Shown here: positions 37,659 to 46,567 of the stretch, in pieces
Position numbering within the stretch: position 1 is the stretch's first letter
Layout of the letters: each line of letters starts with the position of its first letter
Origin: Mucilaginibacter ginkgonis
Lineage (GTDB): Bacteria; Bacteroidota; Bacteroidia; Sphingobacteriales; Sphingobacteriaceae
Assembly (NCBI RefSeq): GCF_009754905.2
Contig: NZ_CP066775.1
Span: 2,790,001 to 2,854,000, forward strand
DNA: 64,000 nucleotides
Reading direction: 5' to 3'
Notes under the pieces: model-generated
What the model was told of the DNA's origin: nothing
Databases searched by the model: none
The model's input: the letters and a program-made list of their open reading frames with translations, nothing else
Program-made: the position numbers and the translations under genes

Positions 37659-38681
37659 CTAATATCTGTATTCCTTTATCACGTCAACCGCATACTTCAC
37701 ATTATCGAACGGAATGTCCGGCATAATACCGTGGCCAAGATTGAAGATAAAGCCCGGCTCACCTTTCATCCTGTCAAACAAACGATAGATACGGTCTTTT
37801 ATAACCGCCTTGTCAGCATATAAAATATGCGGGTCAAGATTACCCTGAACCGCGATGCCTTGCGGCAAACGTTTCTTGATATCCAGCAGGTCGGCGTTCC
37901 AATCGATAGAGATCACATCGGGCTTAGCTTCCGCCATCAGCGGGGCGAATACCGAGCTGCCTTTACAGAAAGAAATAACCGGTATATCTTTTCTATCGAG
38001 GTTGCTGATGATCTCTGCGATATAACGGTGCGAAAACTCTTTGTAGTCGTCCCAGGCTAAAGCTTGCGCCCAACTGTCAAATATTTGTATAGCATTTACG
38101 CCGGCAGCTATCTGCAGGTTTAAATATCCGGCGGTTACTTTAGCGATCTTAGCCAACAATTGATGCGCCAGTTCGGGTTGGTTGTGCAGCATCAACTTAG
38201 TCAACTTAAAGTCTTTAGACGATCCGCCTTCTACCAAATAGCTCATCACCGTAAACGGTGCACCTGCAAAACCTATTAGTGGTATACGGCTGTTCAGCCT
38301 CTGCTGAATTACTTTTATCGCGTCGGCTACATATTGCAGTTTATGTACCACTTCGGTATCCAGCGCGTCAACATCCGCCTGGGTGCGCACCGGGTTAGCA
38401 AACCTGGGCCCTACTCCTTGCGTAAAGCTCAATTGCCCGCCCATGGCCTCGCCGGTTACCAGGATGTCCGAAAATAATATAGCCGCGTCGATATCCAGCA
38501 GATCGACAGGCAGCATGGTTACATCAGCCGCTATTTCGGGTGTTTTACACATTTCCAGGAAAGAATATTTATTCTTTATTTCCCAGTACTGAGGCATAAA
38601 ACGTCCCGCCTGGCGCATCATCCACACAGGTGGGCGCTCGGTAAGTTTAGAAAAAGCGGCTTTTAAAAATAGATCGTTCAT
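37659..38681 (-). CDS. hemE: Uroporphyrinogen decarboxylase
   Basis: 340 residues. Removes four carboxyl groups from uroporphyrinogen III to give coproporphyrinogen III. The N-terminal signature PPVWMMRQAGRFMPQY and DILVTGEAMG, GFAGAPFTVMSYLVEGG, QIFDSWAQAL and FNLGHGIMPDIPFDNVK are all present, including the active-site Asp and His. Full length. No hemF/N or hemH is visible in the window, so the later steps to haem are encoded elsewhere except for hemJ. Confidence 0.97.
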   Translation of the reverse strand: MNDLFLKAAFSKLTERPPVWMMRQAGRFMPQYWEIKNKYSFLEMCKTPEIAADVTMLPVDLLDIDAAILFSDILVTGEAMGGQLSFTQGVGPRFANPVRTQADVDALDTEVVHKLQYVADAIKVIQQRLNSRIPLIGFAGAPFTVMSYLVEGGSSKDFKLTKLMLHNQPELAHQLLAKIAKVTAGYLNLQIAAGVNAIQIFDSWAQALAWDDYKEFSHRYIAEIISNLDRKDIPVISFCKGSSVFAPLMAEAKPDVISIDWNADLLDIKKRLPQGIAVQGNLDPHILYADKAVIKDRIYRLFDRMKGEPGFIFNLGHGIMPDIPFDNVKYAVDVIKEYRY

Positions 38682-38707
38682 TTATAGTTGCAGCAAAGCC
38701 GCTTTGT

Positions 38708-39232
38708 TTATTGGTGTTGTTTAATTTCTGCTTTAATGCGCTCAAGCAATGCCTTCATTTTGGCCGTTGTCTTATCGTAGTGCTTTTCGGCCAGACCCAA
38801 ATAAGCTTCGGCCTTTTCATAGTTATGCTGGCGAACGCTAATGTTGGCCACATGCGCCAATGCTGCCACATGGTCATTTACAGACCGCAAGGGGTATTGG
38901 GCGGCAAGTTCGAAATGCCGCTCAGCCGAGTCGTAATCCTGCCGCTGCAGGCTGATGCTACCCAGCATAAATTCATAGAAACCACGGCGTTTACGATTTA
39001 GCCAGTTTGGGTGCTTTACAGATAGTAACAACTTTTCTGTTTTATCGTAATCCTTATCGTAAAAGGTCTTGGCAGCCATAACTACAGGGCCCTCTTTAAA
39101 GTAACCCCATATAAGCAGCACAATGAACATGCCCGCCACGCCGGCCAGCTGATAAACCTGTTCGTAAACAAAGAATGCCAGCATTAAAGCAAAAACGCCG
39201 GCTATAATTAGCCTTGCCTGGTTGGTTAACAT
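38708..39232 (-). CDS. Membrane-anchored TPR protein, 174 residues
   Basis: Two membrane helices at the N terminus (about 8-25 and 29-45) followed by tetratricopeptide-like helices (FYDKDYDKTEKLLLSVK, LQRQDYDSAERHFELAAQYP, QHNYEKAEAYLGLAEKHYD; in part). The start overlaps the response-regulator stop by one base (TAATG), so it is translationally coupled to the two-component genes. A scaffold or signalling role is possible; no specific family name is offered. Confidence 0.82.
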   Translation of the reverse strand: MLTNQARLIIAGVFALMLAFFVYEQVYQLAGVAGMFIVLLIWGYFKEGPVVMAAKTFYDKDYDKTEKLLLSVKHPNWLNRKRRGFYEFMLGSISLQRQDYDSAERHFELAAQYPLRSVNDHVAALAHVANISVRQHNYEKAEAYLGLAEKHYDKTTAKMKALLERIKAEIKQHQ

Positions 39233-39936
39233 TAATGCTGGCTGTCTGTAAACTTATAACCCACCCCGCGGATAGAGTGGAAATACACTGGGTTTTTAGG
39301 GTCCGGTTCAAAGTATTTACGGAAGGTAAGGATGAAATTATCTATGGTGCGGGTTGATGGGTAAACGTCATAATTCCAAACCGTTTCCAAGATCTGCTCG
39401 CGCGATACCGCCTCGTTACGGCGCTCTATCAGCAGCTTCAACAGCATGGTTTCCTTTTTAGTTAGCGGGGTGATAGAGCCATCGCCATTAACTAACTCAA
39501 ATGAATTAAAATGGATAGTTTTTTCACCTATCTTATAGCTATTAAACTCTTTAAGGTCCTCACCCTTGAGGCTGCGTTTAACCAGGTTGTTTACGCGCAA
39601 TATCAGCTCTTCAAGGTTAAAAGGTTTGGTGAGGTAATCATCAGCACCTTTCTTTAGACCGGCAATTTTATCTTCGTTGGTGTTCTTCGCCGTAAGGAAC
39701 ATGATCGGCACCTCGGAGTTCTCCAGTCGGATTGTCTCGGCAACTACAAAACCATCAACCTCTGGCATCATCACATCCAGTATGATAAGGTTAAAACGTT
39801 CTTCTTTAAATATTTGTAAGGCTTTTTTGCCATTAGTAGCTGTAGATACTTTGTAGCCTTCCAGTTCGAGGTTAAGTTTGATGGCCTCGAGCAGGTGCTC
39901 TTCATCTTCGGCTAATAGAATTCTTTTTTTTGACAT
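39232..39936 (-). CDS. OmpR/PhoB-family response regulator
   Basis: 234 residues. Receiver domain (1-120) with acidic pocket Glu10-Asp11, phospho-acceptor Asp54 (LIILDVMMPEVDGF) and Lys in YLTKPF; winged-helix DNA-binding domain (about 135-230) with TRTIDNFILTFRKYFE and the C-terminal hairpin SIRGVGYKF. It is 15 bases downstream of its partner kinase gene. Target promoters are unknown; location in a haem operon suggests a link to haem or respiration. Confidence 0.95.
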   Translation of the reverse strand: MSKKRILLAEDEEHLLEAIKLNLELEGYKVSTATNGKKALQIFKEERFNLIILDVMMPEVDGFVVAETIRLENSEVPIMFLTAKNTNEDKIAGLKKGADDYLTKPFNLEELILRVNNLVKRSLKGEDLKEFNSYKIGEKTIHFNSFELVNGDGSITPLTKKETMLLKLLIERRNEAVSREQILETVWNYDVYPSTRTIDNFILTFRKYFEPDPKNPVYFHSIRGVGYKFTDSQH

Positions 39937-39951
39937 GATGTGTTTGTTAGG

Positions 39952-40821
39952 TTATCCAAATACTACTTCGAAAACACTTCCCGCCGGAACATTGTCCTTA
40001 ACTTCTATACGGGCCTGGTGCTTGTCTAAAACCTGTTTTACAATGTATAAACCTAAACCTGTCCCTTTTGTGTTGCGGGTATCCTCACTCCCTACACGGT
40101 AAAACTTATCGAAAATACGTGTTTTTTCATTATCGGCTATGCCTATGCCATGGTCTGCAACCAGCAGGTAAACTTCACCATCTTTTCTAAACAATCTTAC
40201 ATTCACCTCTGCACATGGCGATGAATACTTAACAGCATTCTCTATGAGATTAGTCACCACAGATGTAAGCGCGAACTTATCGCCTGTGATCTCAACCTTT
40301 GGTTCAATCTCCGCGTTGATCAGCTGTTCTTTAAAATCACAGCGGTTTATCTGTAAGCGGTTTACTACCCCGTCAACCAGCATAGACAGGTTAAATTGCT
40401 CTTTGGGAAAAGTGTATGAGCTATTCTCTATTTTGGCAGCCAACAGCATATTCTCCACCATATCATTCAGCCTATCAACATCTAAAAGACATTTTCCGGC
40501 AAAGTCAAGGATTTGGGAATGTTCGAGCTTGCGCTTCTGAATAGTTTCCAAATATAGTTTGATAGATGCCAGGGGCGACTTAAGCTCATGCGTTACTGAC
40601 AACAGGAAGTTTCTTTTCTGGTCTTGCAACTTGCGCTCTTTATTGATGGACTTGTGCAGGCTAATGGCACCAACCAAAAACACAACAATAAATACCGACC
40701 CTTCGCCCATGATCATGCCGAAGCGGTTAGGCTGCAGGCGCACTAACATATAACCCCACCAAAATAGTTCTGCTATGGCATAAATGATGAGTGCATAAAA
40801 AATTACAAAAGGCCTTTTCAT
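39952..40821 (-). CDS. Sensor histidine kinase partnering the downstream response regulator
   Basis: 289 residues from ATG 40821, one base after the hemL stop. A longer same-frame reading would overlap hemL on the same strand and is rejected. Two membrane helices (about 5-27 and 42-55) with a very short periplasmic loop are followed by HisKA with His78 (SVTHELKSPLASIK) and HATPase_c (NLIENAVKYSS, ADHGIGIADNE, KGTGLGLYIVKQVL). The tiny extracytoplasmic part implies sensing within the membrane or through a partner, perhaps the TPR protein. Confidence 0.93.
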   Translation of the reverse strand: MKRPFVIFYALIIYAIAELFWWGYMLVRLQPNRFGMIMGEGSVFIVVFLVGAISLHKSINKERKLQDQKRNFLLSVTHELKSPLASIKLYLETIQKRKLEHSQILDFAGKCLLDVDRLNDMVENMLLAAKIENSSYTFPKEQFNLSMLVDGVVNRLQINRCDFKEQLINAEIEPKVEITGDKFALTSVVTNLIENAVKYSSPCAEVNVRLFRKDGEVYLLVADHGIGIADNEKTRIFDKFYRVGSEDTRNTKGTGLGLYIVKQVLDKHQARIEVKDNVPAGSVFEVVFG

Positions 40822-40822
40822 A

Positions 40823-42148
40823 TTATTTGCTATTAAATACGATGTCGAGACTTTCAAAAATAGCTTGTTTGGTTTTGGCCAGGTCATCGTCAGTATGCGC
40901 AGACGAGATAAAACCCACCTCATAACCCGATGGGCCCAGGTAAATTCCACGGTTCAATAATTCGCGGTGCATCACCTTAAAATCTACCATACTTGCCGGG
41001 TTTATTTCTTCGGCTGCGCGGATAGCTTCGGCATCTGTAAACGCGAACCAGAATATAGACCTTATTTGATATACTTTAAAGTGATAACCTTTTTCATCTG
41101 CATATTGCTGTATGGCATTAGCAAAGGCTGTTGTTTTATTATTCAGCGCCTCATAAAATCCGGGTTGCAGCAACTGGTTTAGCTGAGCAATACCTGCTGC
41201 CATGGCCACCGGGTTGCCTGATAGCGTACCGGCCTGGTAAACAGTACCAACAGGCGATATATGATCCATTATTTTTGCAGAGGAACCATACATACCCACC
41301 GGCAAACCGCCACCGATGATTTTGCCGTAAGTAATGATATCCGGCTGGATGTTGTAATATCCTGCTGCACCTTCAAAACCAACACGGAAGCCCGAGATTA
41401 CTTCGTCGAAAATTAGCAGAGTACCGTTTTGCGTACAAATTTCCCGCAGGTATTGTAAGTAGGCTTTCTCTTGTAATAACAATCCGTTATTAGCGGGGAT
41501 AGGCTCTATGATCACCGCTGCGATCTGGCCTTTAAATTCTGCAAAGGCCGCGTCTAATGCGTTAGTGTCGTTTAACGAGACGACGATGGTTTCATCGGCA
41601 AATGCTTTTGGGATACCTGCCGATGATGTTTCGCCAAAGGTAACCAGGCCTGAGCCTGCTTTTACCAGCAGCGAATCTGAATGACCGTGATAACAACCCT
41701 CGAACTTTAATATCTTATCGCGTTTGGTATAACCGCGTGCCAGCCTGATGGCAGACATAACCGCTTCTGTACCCGAGCTGGTGAACCGCAGTTTCTCAAT
41801 AAAACGGTTGTTTGTAAGGATTAGCTCTGCGAGTTCATTTTCTAGCGCAGTAGGCGCACCGAACGACATGCCATTCTGCAAAACTTCTATAACCTTTTCT
41901 CTAACTTGTGCATTGTTGTGGCCCAGGATAAGCGGCCCCCATGAGCAGCAATAGTCTATAAACTCATTACCATCAGCATCCCATAAATGGCTGCCATCAC
42001 CTTTTTGTATGAAAAGCGGCGTGCCATATACCGACTTGAAAGCCCTCACAGGAGAATTCACCCCACCCGGGAAATATGTTTTGGCTTTCTCGTACAGTTC
42101 CGCAGATTTTTCGCGGCTGATGTCGTTTATATTATTTTGTGTTTCCAA
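40823..42148 (-). CDS. hemL: Glutamate-1-semialdehyde 2,1-aminomutase
   Basis: 441 residues. PLP enzyme forming 5-aminolevulinate from glutamate-1-semialdehyde. PLP Lys276 is in TYGKIIGGGLPVG, Asp248 in LLIFDEVISGFR; PGGVNSPVRAFK and FTSSGTEAVMSAIRLARG are class III aminotransferase/HemL motifs. Slightly longer N terminus than usual (about 425). Implies the C5 pathway, which needs glutamyl-tRNA reductase (hemA) from elsewhere. Confidence 0.97.
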   Translation of the reverse strand: METQNNINDISREKSAELYEKAKTYFPGGVNSPVRAFKSVYGTPLFIQKGDGSHLWDADGNEFIDYCCSWGPLILGHNNAQVREKVIEVLQNGMSFGAPTALENELAELILTNNRFIEKLRFTSSGTEAVMSAIRLARGYTKRDKILKFEGCYHGHSDSLLVKAGSGLVTFGETSSAGIPKAFADETIVVSLNDTNALDAAFAEFKGQIAAVIIEPIPANNGLLLQEKAYLQYLREICTQNGTLLIFDEVISGFRVGFEGAAGYYNIQPDIITYGKIIGGGLPVGMYGSSAKIMDHISPVGTVYQAGTLSGNPVAMAAGIAQLNQLLQPGFYEALNNKTTAFANAIQQYADEKGYHFKVYQIRSIFWFAFTDAEAIRAAEEINPASMVDFKVMHRELLNRGIYLGPSGYEVGFISSAHTDDDLAKTKQAIFESLDIVFNSK

Positions 42149-42167
42149 TACTTTTAATTCAAATTTT

Positions 42168-42280
42168 TGTCATTCTGAACGTAGTAAAGAATCTTATTCA
42201 GCAATGCATTGACGCATAAGATCCTTCCTTTCACTCAGGATGACAAACCTTTATTTTATAGCCCTCTCCTTCGGAGAGGG
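42168..42280. repeat. IR-B element and IR-C hairpin between hemB and hemL
   Basis: TGTCATTCTGAAC at 42168 and CTCAGGATGACAA at about 42234-42246 are imperfect inverted ends. CCCTCTCC/GGAGAGGG forms a tight hairpin at 42262-42280. Confidence 0.8.
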
Positions 42281-42293
42281 TTGGGTGAGGCTT

Positions 42294-43265
42294 TTACAAC
42301 CACTTATTCTCCAACACTTCCTTAGCGTGATACGTTAAAATAGAGGTTGCACCCGCCCTGCGTATACTCATCAATACTTCTGTAATAGCACGCTGCTCAT
42401 TAAGCCAGCCGTTTTTAACAGCGGCTTTGATCATAGCATATTCGCCGCTTACATTGTAAGCTGCTACTGGCAGCTCTGTATCGTCTTTAATCAGTTTGAT
42501 AACATCCAGATACGCCAAAGCGGGTTTAACCATTAAAAAGTCGGCACCTTCTGACTCGTCCAAGCGAGCTTCTATCAACGCTTCCCGCTGATTAGCCGGA
42601 TTCATCTGGTAAGTTTTTTTATCACCAAACTTAGGCGCAGAACCCAAAGCATCCCTGAAAGGGCCATAGAACGCACTTGCATATTTAGCCGAGTATGACA
42701 TGATAGAAACCTCGCTAAAACCATTATCATCCAGTACCTCGCGGATATAGCCAACACGGCCATCCATCATATCAGACGGTGCAATTATATCGGCACCGGC
42801 GCGTGCGTGGGCCAAGGCCATTTTACCTAATATTTCGAGAGTGGCATCATTGAGTATCTCGCCATTCTCTACCAGCCCGTCGTGACCGTCGCTACTATAA
42901 GGGTCCATAGCTACGTCGGTAACTACACATGCTTCGGGGAAATGTCTTTTAACTTCGCTGATAGCGCGCAGGTACAAGCTATTTTCACGATGGCTTTCTG
43001 TAGCGAACTTATCTTTCAGCTGCTCATCGATATTCGGGAAAAGATCGAACGCCTTTAAACCCAAATTCATGCAGCTTTCAATCTCCCGCAGCAGATTATC
43101 CACCGAGTACCGGTAGATGCCGGGCATAGACAATACTTCTGTCTTTATATTATTGCCATCGACAATAAACAGCGGAAAAATAAAGTTGGCCGCGCTCAGG
43201 TGCGTTTCCTGCACCATTTGGCGTATCACTTCACTCTTGCGGTTCCTTCTTGGTCTTTGTAGCAT
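42294..43265 (-). CDS. hemB: Porphobilinogen synthase (5-aminolevulinate dehydratase), metal site of the non-zinc type
   Basis: 323 residues. Condenses two 5-aminolevulinate molecules. Schiff-base lysines are Lys194 (SYSAKYASAFYGPF) and Lys247 (MVKPALAYLD). The active-site metal loop reads VAMDPYSSDGHDG (about 118-130), with Asp instead of the three Cys of the zinc enzymes, which indicates a Mg-dependent or metal-independent active site. Full length. IR elements lie on both sides. Confidence 0.97.
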   Translation of the reverse strand: MLQRPRRNRKSEVIRQMVQETHLSAANFIFPLFIVDGNNIKTEVLSMPGIYRYSVDNLLREIESCMNLGLKAFDLFPNIDEQLKDKFATESHRENSLYLRAISEVKRHFPEACVVTDVAMDPYSSDGHDGLVENGEILNDATLEILGKMALAHARAGADIIAPSDMMDGRVGYIREVLDDNGFSEVSIMSYSAKYASAFYGPFRDALGSAPKFGDKKTYQMNPANQREALIEARLDESEGADFLMVKPALAYLDVIKLIKDDTELPVAAYNVSGEYAMIKAAVKNGWLNEQRAITEVLMSIRRAGATSILTYHAKEVLENKWL

Positions 43266-43274
43266 TTCTTCGAG

Positions 43275-43349
43275 TTCATAGTTGATGGTTCATAGCTGGA
43301 TAGCCATAAACCAGTAGTCTATCTACCATGAACCAAGAACTATGATCCA
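43275..43349. repeat. IR-D element between hemC/D and hemB
   Basis: TTCATAGTTGATGGTTCATAG is matched by the reverse complement of CCATGAACCAAGAACTATGA with a three-base central difference. Same class as the ilvD-ilvB element. Confidence 0.7.
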
Positions 43350-43359
43350 CGGACTTCTT

Positions 43360-44934
43360 TTACAATCCAAACACCGCTTCTGCCAAGCCTATTTCGTCGG
43401 GCGAGAAGGGTAGTGTATATTTAATTCCTAATTCGGCAAGTTTATTACCGGTTGATTTACCAATAGCGATCACCTGCTGATTACTATCCAGCAGGTAACC
43501 CTCAAAGTACTTTTCTACGTTTGACGGACTGGTAAACACCAGTATATCTGCAGACGATGCCGAAGCATCTTCATCGTCCACAGTTTCATAAACCGGCAAG
43601 TCGACAATTGTGGTATCGGCAGATAAGCCTCTTTGTATACTGCGCATAGGATTCAGCGCTCCCGGGAACAGTATGTTGCTGCCATTAGCCAGCTTCGCAA
43701 ATTCGCGGGCCACATCGGCCGAGTCATTGCTCTGACCTACAAAAGCGGCAAAGTGCCCATACTTACGCAGCATATCTTCAGACCCTGCACCCATCACCCC
43801 GAATTTAACCTCGTGCGGAAAAACCGGCTCCAGCCTGAAGAAGTATTCCACCGCGTTTTTGCTGCTGAAGAATACCCAATCGACGTGCTGTAGAATATGC
43901 GAATCGAACCTGTTGATGATCGGCACCGTGCGGATCATCGAGTGTGCCTCGATTTCGATGTTGTGCTTCTCTAACGCCCTGCGGAAGTAGCTTTGGTTAT
44001 TTAGCTCGCGCGAGATGAAAACTCGTTTTGGCAGCTTGCGATCTTTTTGGAATTTAGACAGCACCTTCTCGACCACGCCATCAAGCGTTGGTGTTTCCAG
44101 GAAATATCGGTCCGGAAAATCTTCTTCATCTTCTGCCAGGGAAGTAAATACCTGATAATTGCCCTCGTGTTTGCGGCAATAGCAACCTAATGGCAAATGG
44201 CATCCACCACCGAAACTTTTTAATATCGTACGCTCTATGGCTAACTGTTCAGCTACATCGGGGTGGTTGATGAGTTGCAGCTTCTCATATAACCAGGCAT
44301 CATTCTCACGGATCTGGATGGCCAGTACGCCCTGTGCCGGGGCCGGGATCAGCTCGGTTGGCGGTAATTCTTCAACCATAAATTCGCTCAGGTCTAAGCC
44401 CAAACGCTTTACACCTGCTTTGGCCAGCATAATGGCATGATATCTAACATCGCGCAGTTTTTGAATACGGGTATTCACGTTTCCGCGCAGGTCATCTATC
44501 TCCAGGTCGGGGCGAATTGCCAGCAACTGTGCCTTACGGCGATTGGATGACGTACCCACCATACCGCCATATTTTACAGACAGGCGCTGGTGAACGTCTA
44601 CGCAGTCCTTCAGGATCAGCAGCAGCTCTGCAGGGTCTTCACGCTCAGAAACCGCGGCAATGATAAGGCCGGGCGGCTGCTCGGTAGGCAGGTCTTTGTG
44701 CGAGTGTACCGCGATATCAATGGTGCCGGCCATCAGTTCTTCTTCCAGTTCTTTGGTAAAAAACCCCTTCCCTTCCAGCTTATCGAAGCTAAGGTTAAGT
44801 ATGCGGTCGCCCTGAGTTTTTATGATCTTCAGCTCGGCCGAAACACCAATGTTCTTCAGTTCGTTCTTTACAAAGTTGGCCTGCCATAGTGCAAGCTCGC
44901 TTCCGCGTGTACCTATAAGTAATTTTCTTTCCAA
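43360..44934 (-). CDS. hemC/hemD: Fused hydroxymethylbilane synthase / uroporphyrinogen-III synthase
   Basis: 524 residues. Residues 1-300 are HemC: GTRGSELALWQA, AVHSHKDLPTEQPPG (76-89), GTSSNRRKAQL and the dipyrromethane Cys245 in FGGGCHLPLGCY. Residues about 303-524 are HemD: KRVFISRELNNQS, VDWVFFSSKNAVEYFF, GVMGAGSEDMLRKYG and VFTSPSNVEKYF. The fusion would pass hydroxymethylbilane straight to the ring-closing enzyme, limiting uroporphyrinogen I formation. No frameshift or internal start signal is needed. First gene of the visible haem cluster, with a promoter box upstream; hemA does not precede it. Confidence 0.96.
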   Translation of the reverse strand: MERKLLIGTRGSELALWQANFVKNELKNIGVSAELKIIKTQGDRILNLSFDKLEGKGFFTKELEEELMAGTIDIAVHSHKDLPTEQPPGLIIAAVSEREDPAELLLILKDCVDVHQRLSVKYGGMVGTSSNRRKAQLLAIRPDLEIDDLRGNVNTRIQKLRDVRYHAIMLAKAGVKRLGLDLSEFMVEELPPTELIPAPAQGVLAIQIRENDAWLYEKLQLINHPDVAEQLAIERTILKSFGGGCHLPLGCYCRKHEGNYQVFTSLAEDEEDFPDRYFLETPTLDGVVEKVLSKFQKDRKLPKRVFISRELNNQSYFRRALEKHNIEIEAHSMIRTVPIINRFDSHILQHVDWVFFSSKNAVEYFFRLEPVFPHEVKFGVMGAGSEDMLRKYGHFAAFVGQSNDSADVAREFAKLANGSNILFPGALNPMRSIQRGLSADTTIVDLPVYETVDDEDASASSADILVFTSPSNVEKYFEGYLLDSNQQVIAIGKSTGNKLAELGIKYTLPFSPDEIGLAEAVFGL

Positions 44935-44970
44935 AGAGTGTAGTTTTTTTCCTGATTATTATCCGGACTA

Positions 44971-44978
44971 CAAATTTA
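44971..44978 (-). promoter_or_regulatory. Bacteroidota-type -7 element for the haem cluster
   Basis: Minus-strand TAAATTTG matches TAnnTTTG about 37 bases before the hemC/D start. The -33 is not obvious. Confidence 0.5.
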
Positions 44979-45118
44979 GTTTTTGCGTTTATAGTAAGAT
45001 AATTTTTATTGCATTGTGAGGCAGGGCTGACGGTGAGACCTCATTAGATTTCTCTTTGGGAAAAGGTTGACGCTAACTAATCACAAGGACATAAGCAATT
45101 TCACATAAATTTCTCATG

Positions 45119-45413
45119 TTCTTTTGTCTTAGCAACAAAAGAACCAAAACTAAGCGCAGCGATCTCATGAACACCAGTAAATCAAACAACGGTGAATAAC
45201 TGCCAAGTCAGCGCAAGGCTTCTTTTGCCGCACAAAGCCTTTGCCCTGCAAAATTGCTGCGTCGGCCCTCAACCCACTGGCGTAGTGCCCGCAGCAATTT
45301 ATCACCGAAGCTGCGCGCTGACATTACAGCCCGGGAATATTATCTGACTGCAATTGACCGTTCCATTAACTATGGTATTACCTTAAAAACTAATGCTCCC
45401 CTCTTGAGAGGGG
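45119..45413. repeat. Mosaic intergenic repeat region
   Basis: This gene-free stretch (44935-45712 as a whole) holds stacked inverted repeats: TTCTTTTGT/ACAAAAGAA with a seven-base loop (45119-45143); AAATTGCTGC/GCAGCAATTT around a 30-base GC-rich loop containing CACTGGCGTAGTG (45251-45300); CAAGGCTT/AAGCCTTTG near 45217-45241; and a CCCCTC/GAGGGG hairpin (45398-45413). A 16-base perfect palindrome TCCGTCAGCTGACGGA follows at 45462-45477. Short open frames here are not genes. Confidence 0.7.
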
Positions 45414-45610
45414 TTAGGGATGTGTTATCCGCAATTACTTACAAACAACCCAAAACCCTGATCCGTCAGCTGACGGACGGGTGTAACATGTGACAGTTTC
45501 CTTACAAATACTGACTTATTAGTATCTGACGCTATTTTGTCAGCGATGTAAGTTACTGTTTATCAACGATGCACAACTGTGTCAGTGTTTCAGATTTGTG
45601 GCTTTTGACG

Positions 45611-45645
45611 AAAAACTGTAACACAAGTGTTTCAGGGTGTTACAC
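45611..45645 (-). terminator. Probable terminator after the amidase gene
   Basis: On the minus strand TGTAACAC (45644-45637) and GTGTTACA (45624-45617) pair across a 12-base loop and are followed by GTTTTT. It lies 69 bases past the amidase stop. Confidence 0.5.
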
Positions 45646-45712
45646 TGACATTTTTCCGGTACCGGCGGGAAGCCATAAAGAATTTCTGTTAAGATGCTCG
45701 TAATCAACTGGT

Positions 45713-46567
45713 TCAATACTTACCGGCGACGTTGTACAGAATGTTTAGCATTAGCGGAGTTACAGCAGGCGTAACATCGCTTTGCACAAAGTGACGTTTA
45801 AACGCGATCACCGCGTCTTTAAGATTGCTGGTGTCATAGCCGATCAAACGTAAGGCAGTTACATAGTCGTAATGCTCGGGTGCGGGGACTACGATGTAGT
45901 CGCTCCAGTAGCCTATGCCGTATTGCGCTACGGTTTTCCATGGGAAATACGGACCCGGGTCGGGTTTGCGTTTTGGCGCCCAATCTTGGTGGCCTATAAA
46001 GTTTGCAGTTGGGATATTGTATGATTTCTTTAGGTAAACCAGCAGCGCCACAAGGCTTTTGATCTGCGGACCTGTATACGGCTCGCTGCCGTTATTATCG
46101 ATCTCGATGCCTACAGAACAGCTGTTCATATCAGTGATGCTGCCCCACTTGCCTACCCCTGCCTGGTTGGCGCGCAGGTAATCGTTAACCATGTGGAATA
46201 TTTTACCGTCTTTGGCCACCACGTAATGCGCGCTTACGGCAGTGCGGGTTAGCGTAAAGGTGCGCAGTGTTTGCTGCACCGAATCTTGCGCCGTATAGTG
46301 GATAATTACATAGTTAGGTTTGCGCATCCCGAAGTTTACCGTACCTACCCATTCGGCCGGCACCGTACCGCCCGTGCTGTCTATCAGCATCGGCGGGTTT
46401 TCGTTGCCGATTATCTTCAATAGGCTGTCGGTCTGGTGGGTATACACCTTGTTGGTAGCCGCGTACACGCTGTTATCAACCGGAACGGTATTTACCACCA
46501 CATGCTTTTTTGACGAGCACGACGCCAGAATAACTAAAGAAAGTACAGCAAGACAAATGCGTTTCAT
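45713..46567 (-). CDS. N-acetylmuramoyl-L-alanine amidase lipoprotein (Amidase_2)
   Basis: 284 residues from ATG 46567, chosen because a lipoprotein signal starts there (MKRICLAVLSLVILASCSS, Cys17) and because this ATG overlaps the upstream stop as ATGA. The Amidase_2 fold cleaves peptide stems from peptidoglycan. Zinc ligands are in VIIHYTAQDS and FIGHQDWAPKRKPDPGPYF; SAHYVVAKDGKIFHMV and NSCSVGIEIDNNG complete the site. Similar in design to E. coli AmiD, an outer-membrane lipoprotein. Last of a set of minus-strand genes with two unknown proteins upstream. Confidence 0.92.
   Translation of the reverse strand: MKRICLAVLSLVILASCSSKKHVVVNTVPVDNSVYAATNKVYTHQTDSLLKIIGNENPPMLIDSTGGTVPAEWVGTVNFGMRKPNYVIIHYTAQDSVQQTLRTFTLTRTAVSAHYVVAKDGKIFHMVNDYLRANQAGVGKWGSITDMNSCSVGIEIDNNGSEPYTGPQIKSLVALLVYLKKSYNIPTANFIGHQDWAPKRKPDPGPYFPWKTVAQYGIGYWSDYIVVPAPEHYDYVTALRLIGYDTSNLKDAVIAFKRHFVQSDVTPAVTPLMLNILYNVAGKY

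Noticed and set aside
40822..40950. N-terminal extension of the hem-operon histidine kinase
   Set aside because: The extra 43 residues overlap the end of hemL on the same strand; a membrane helix starts right after ATG 40821, one base past the hemL stop.
45254..45493. A 79-residue open frame in the gap upstream of the haem cluster
   Set aside because: It lies across several inverted repeats, crosses the 45462 palindrome and resembles no protein.
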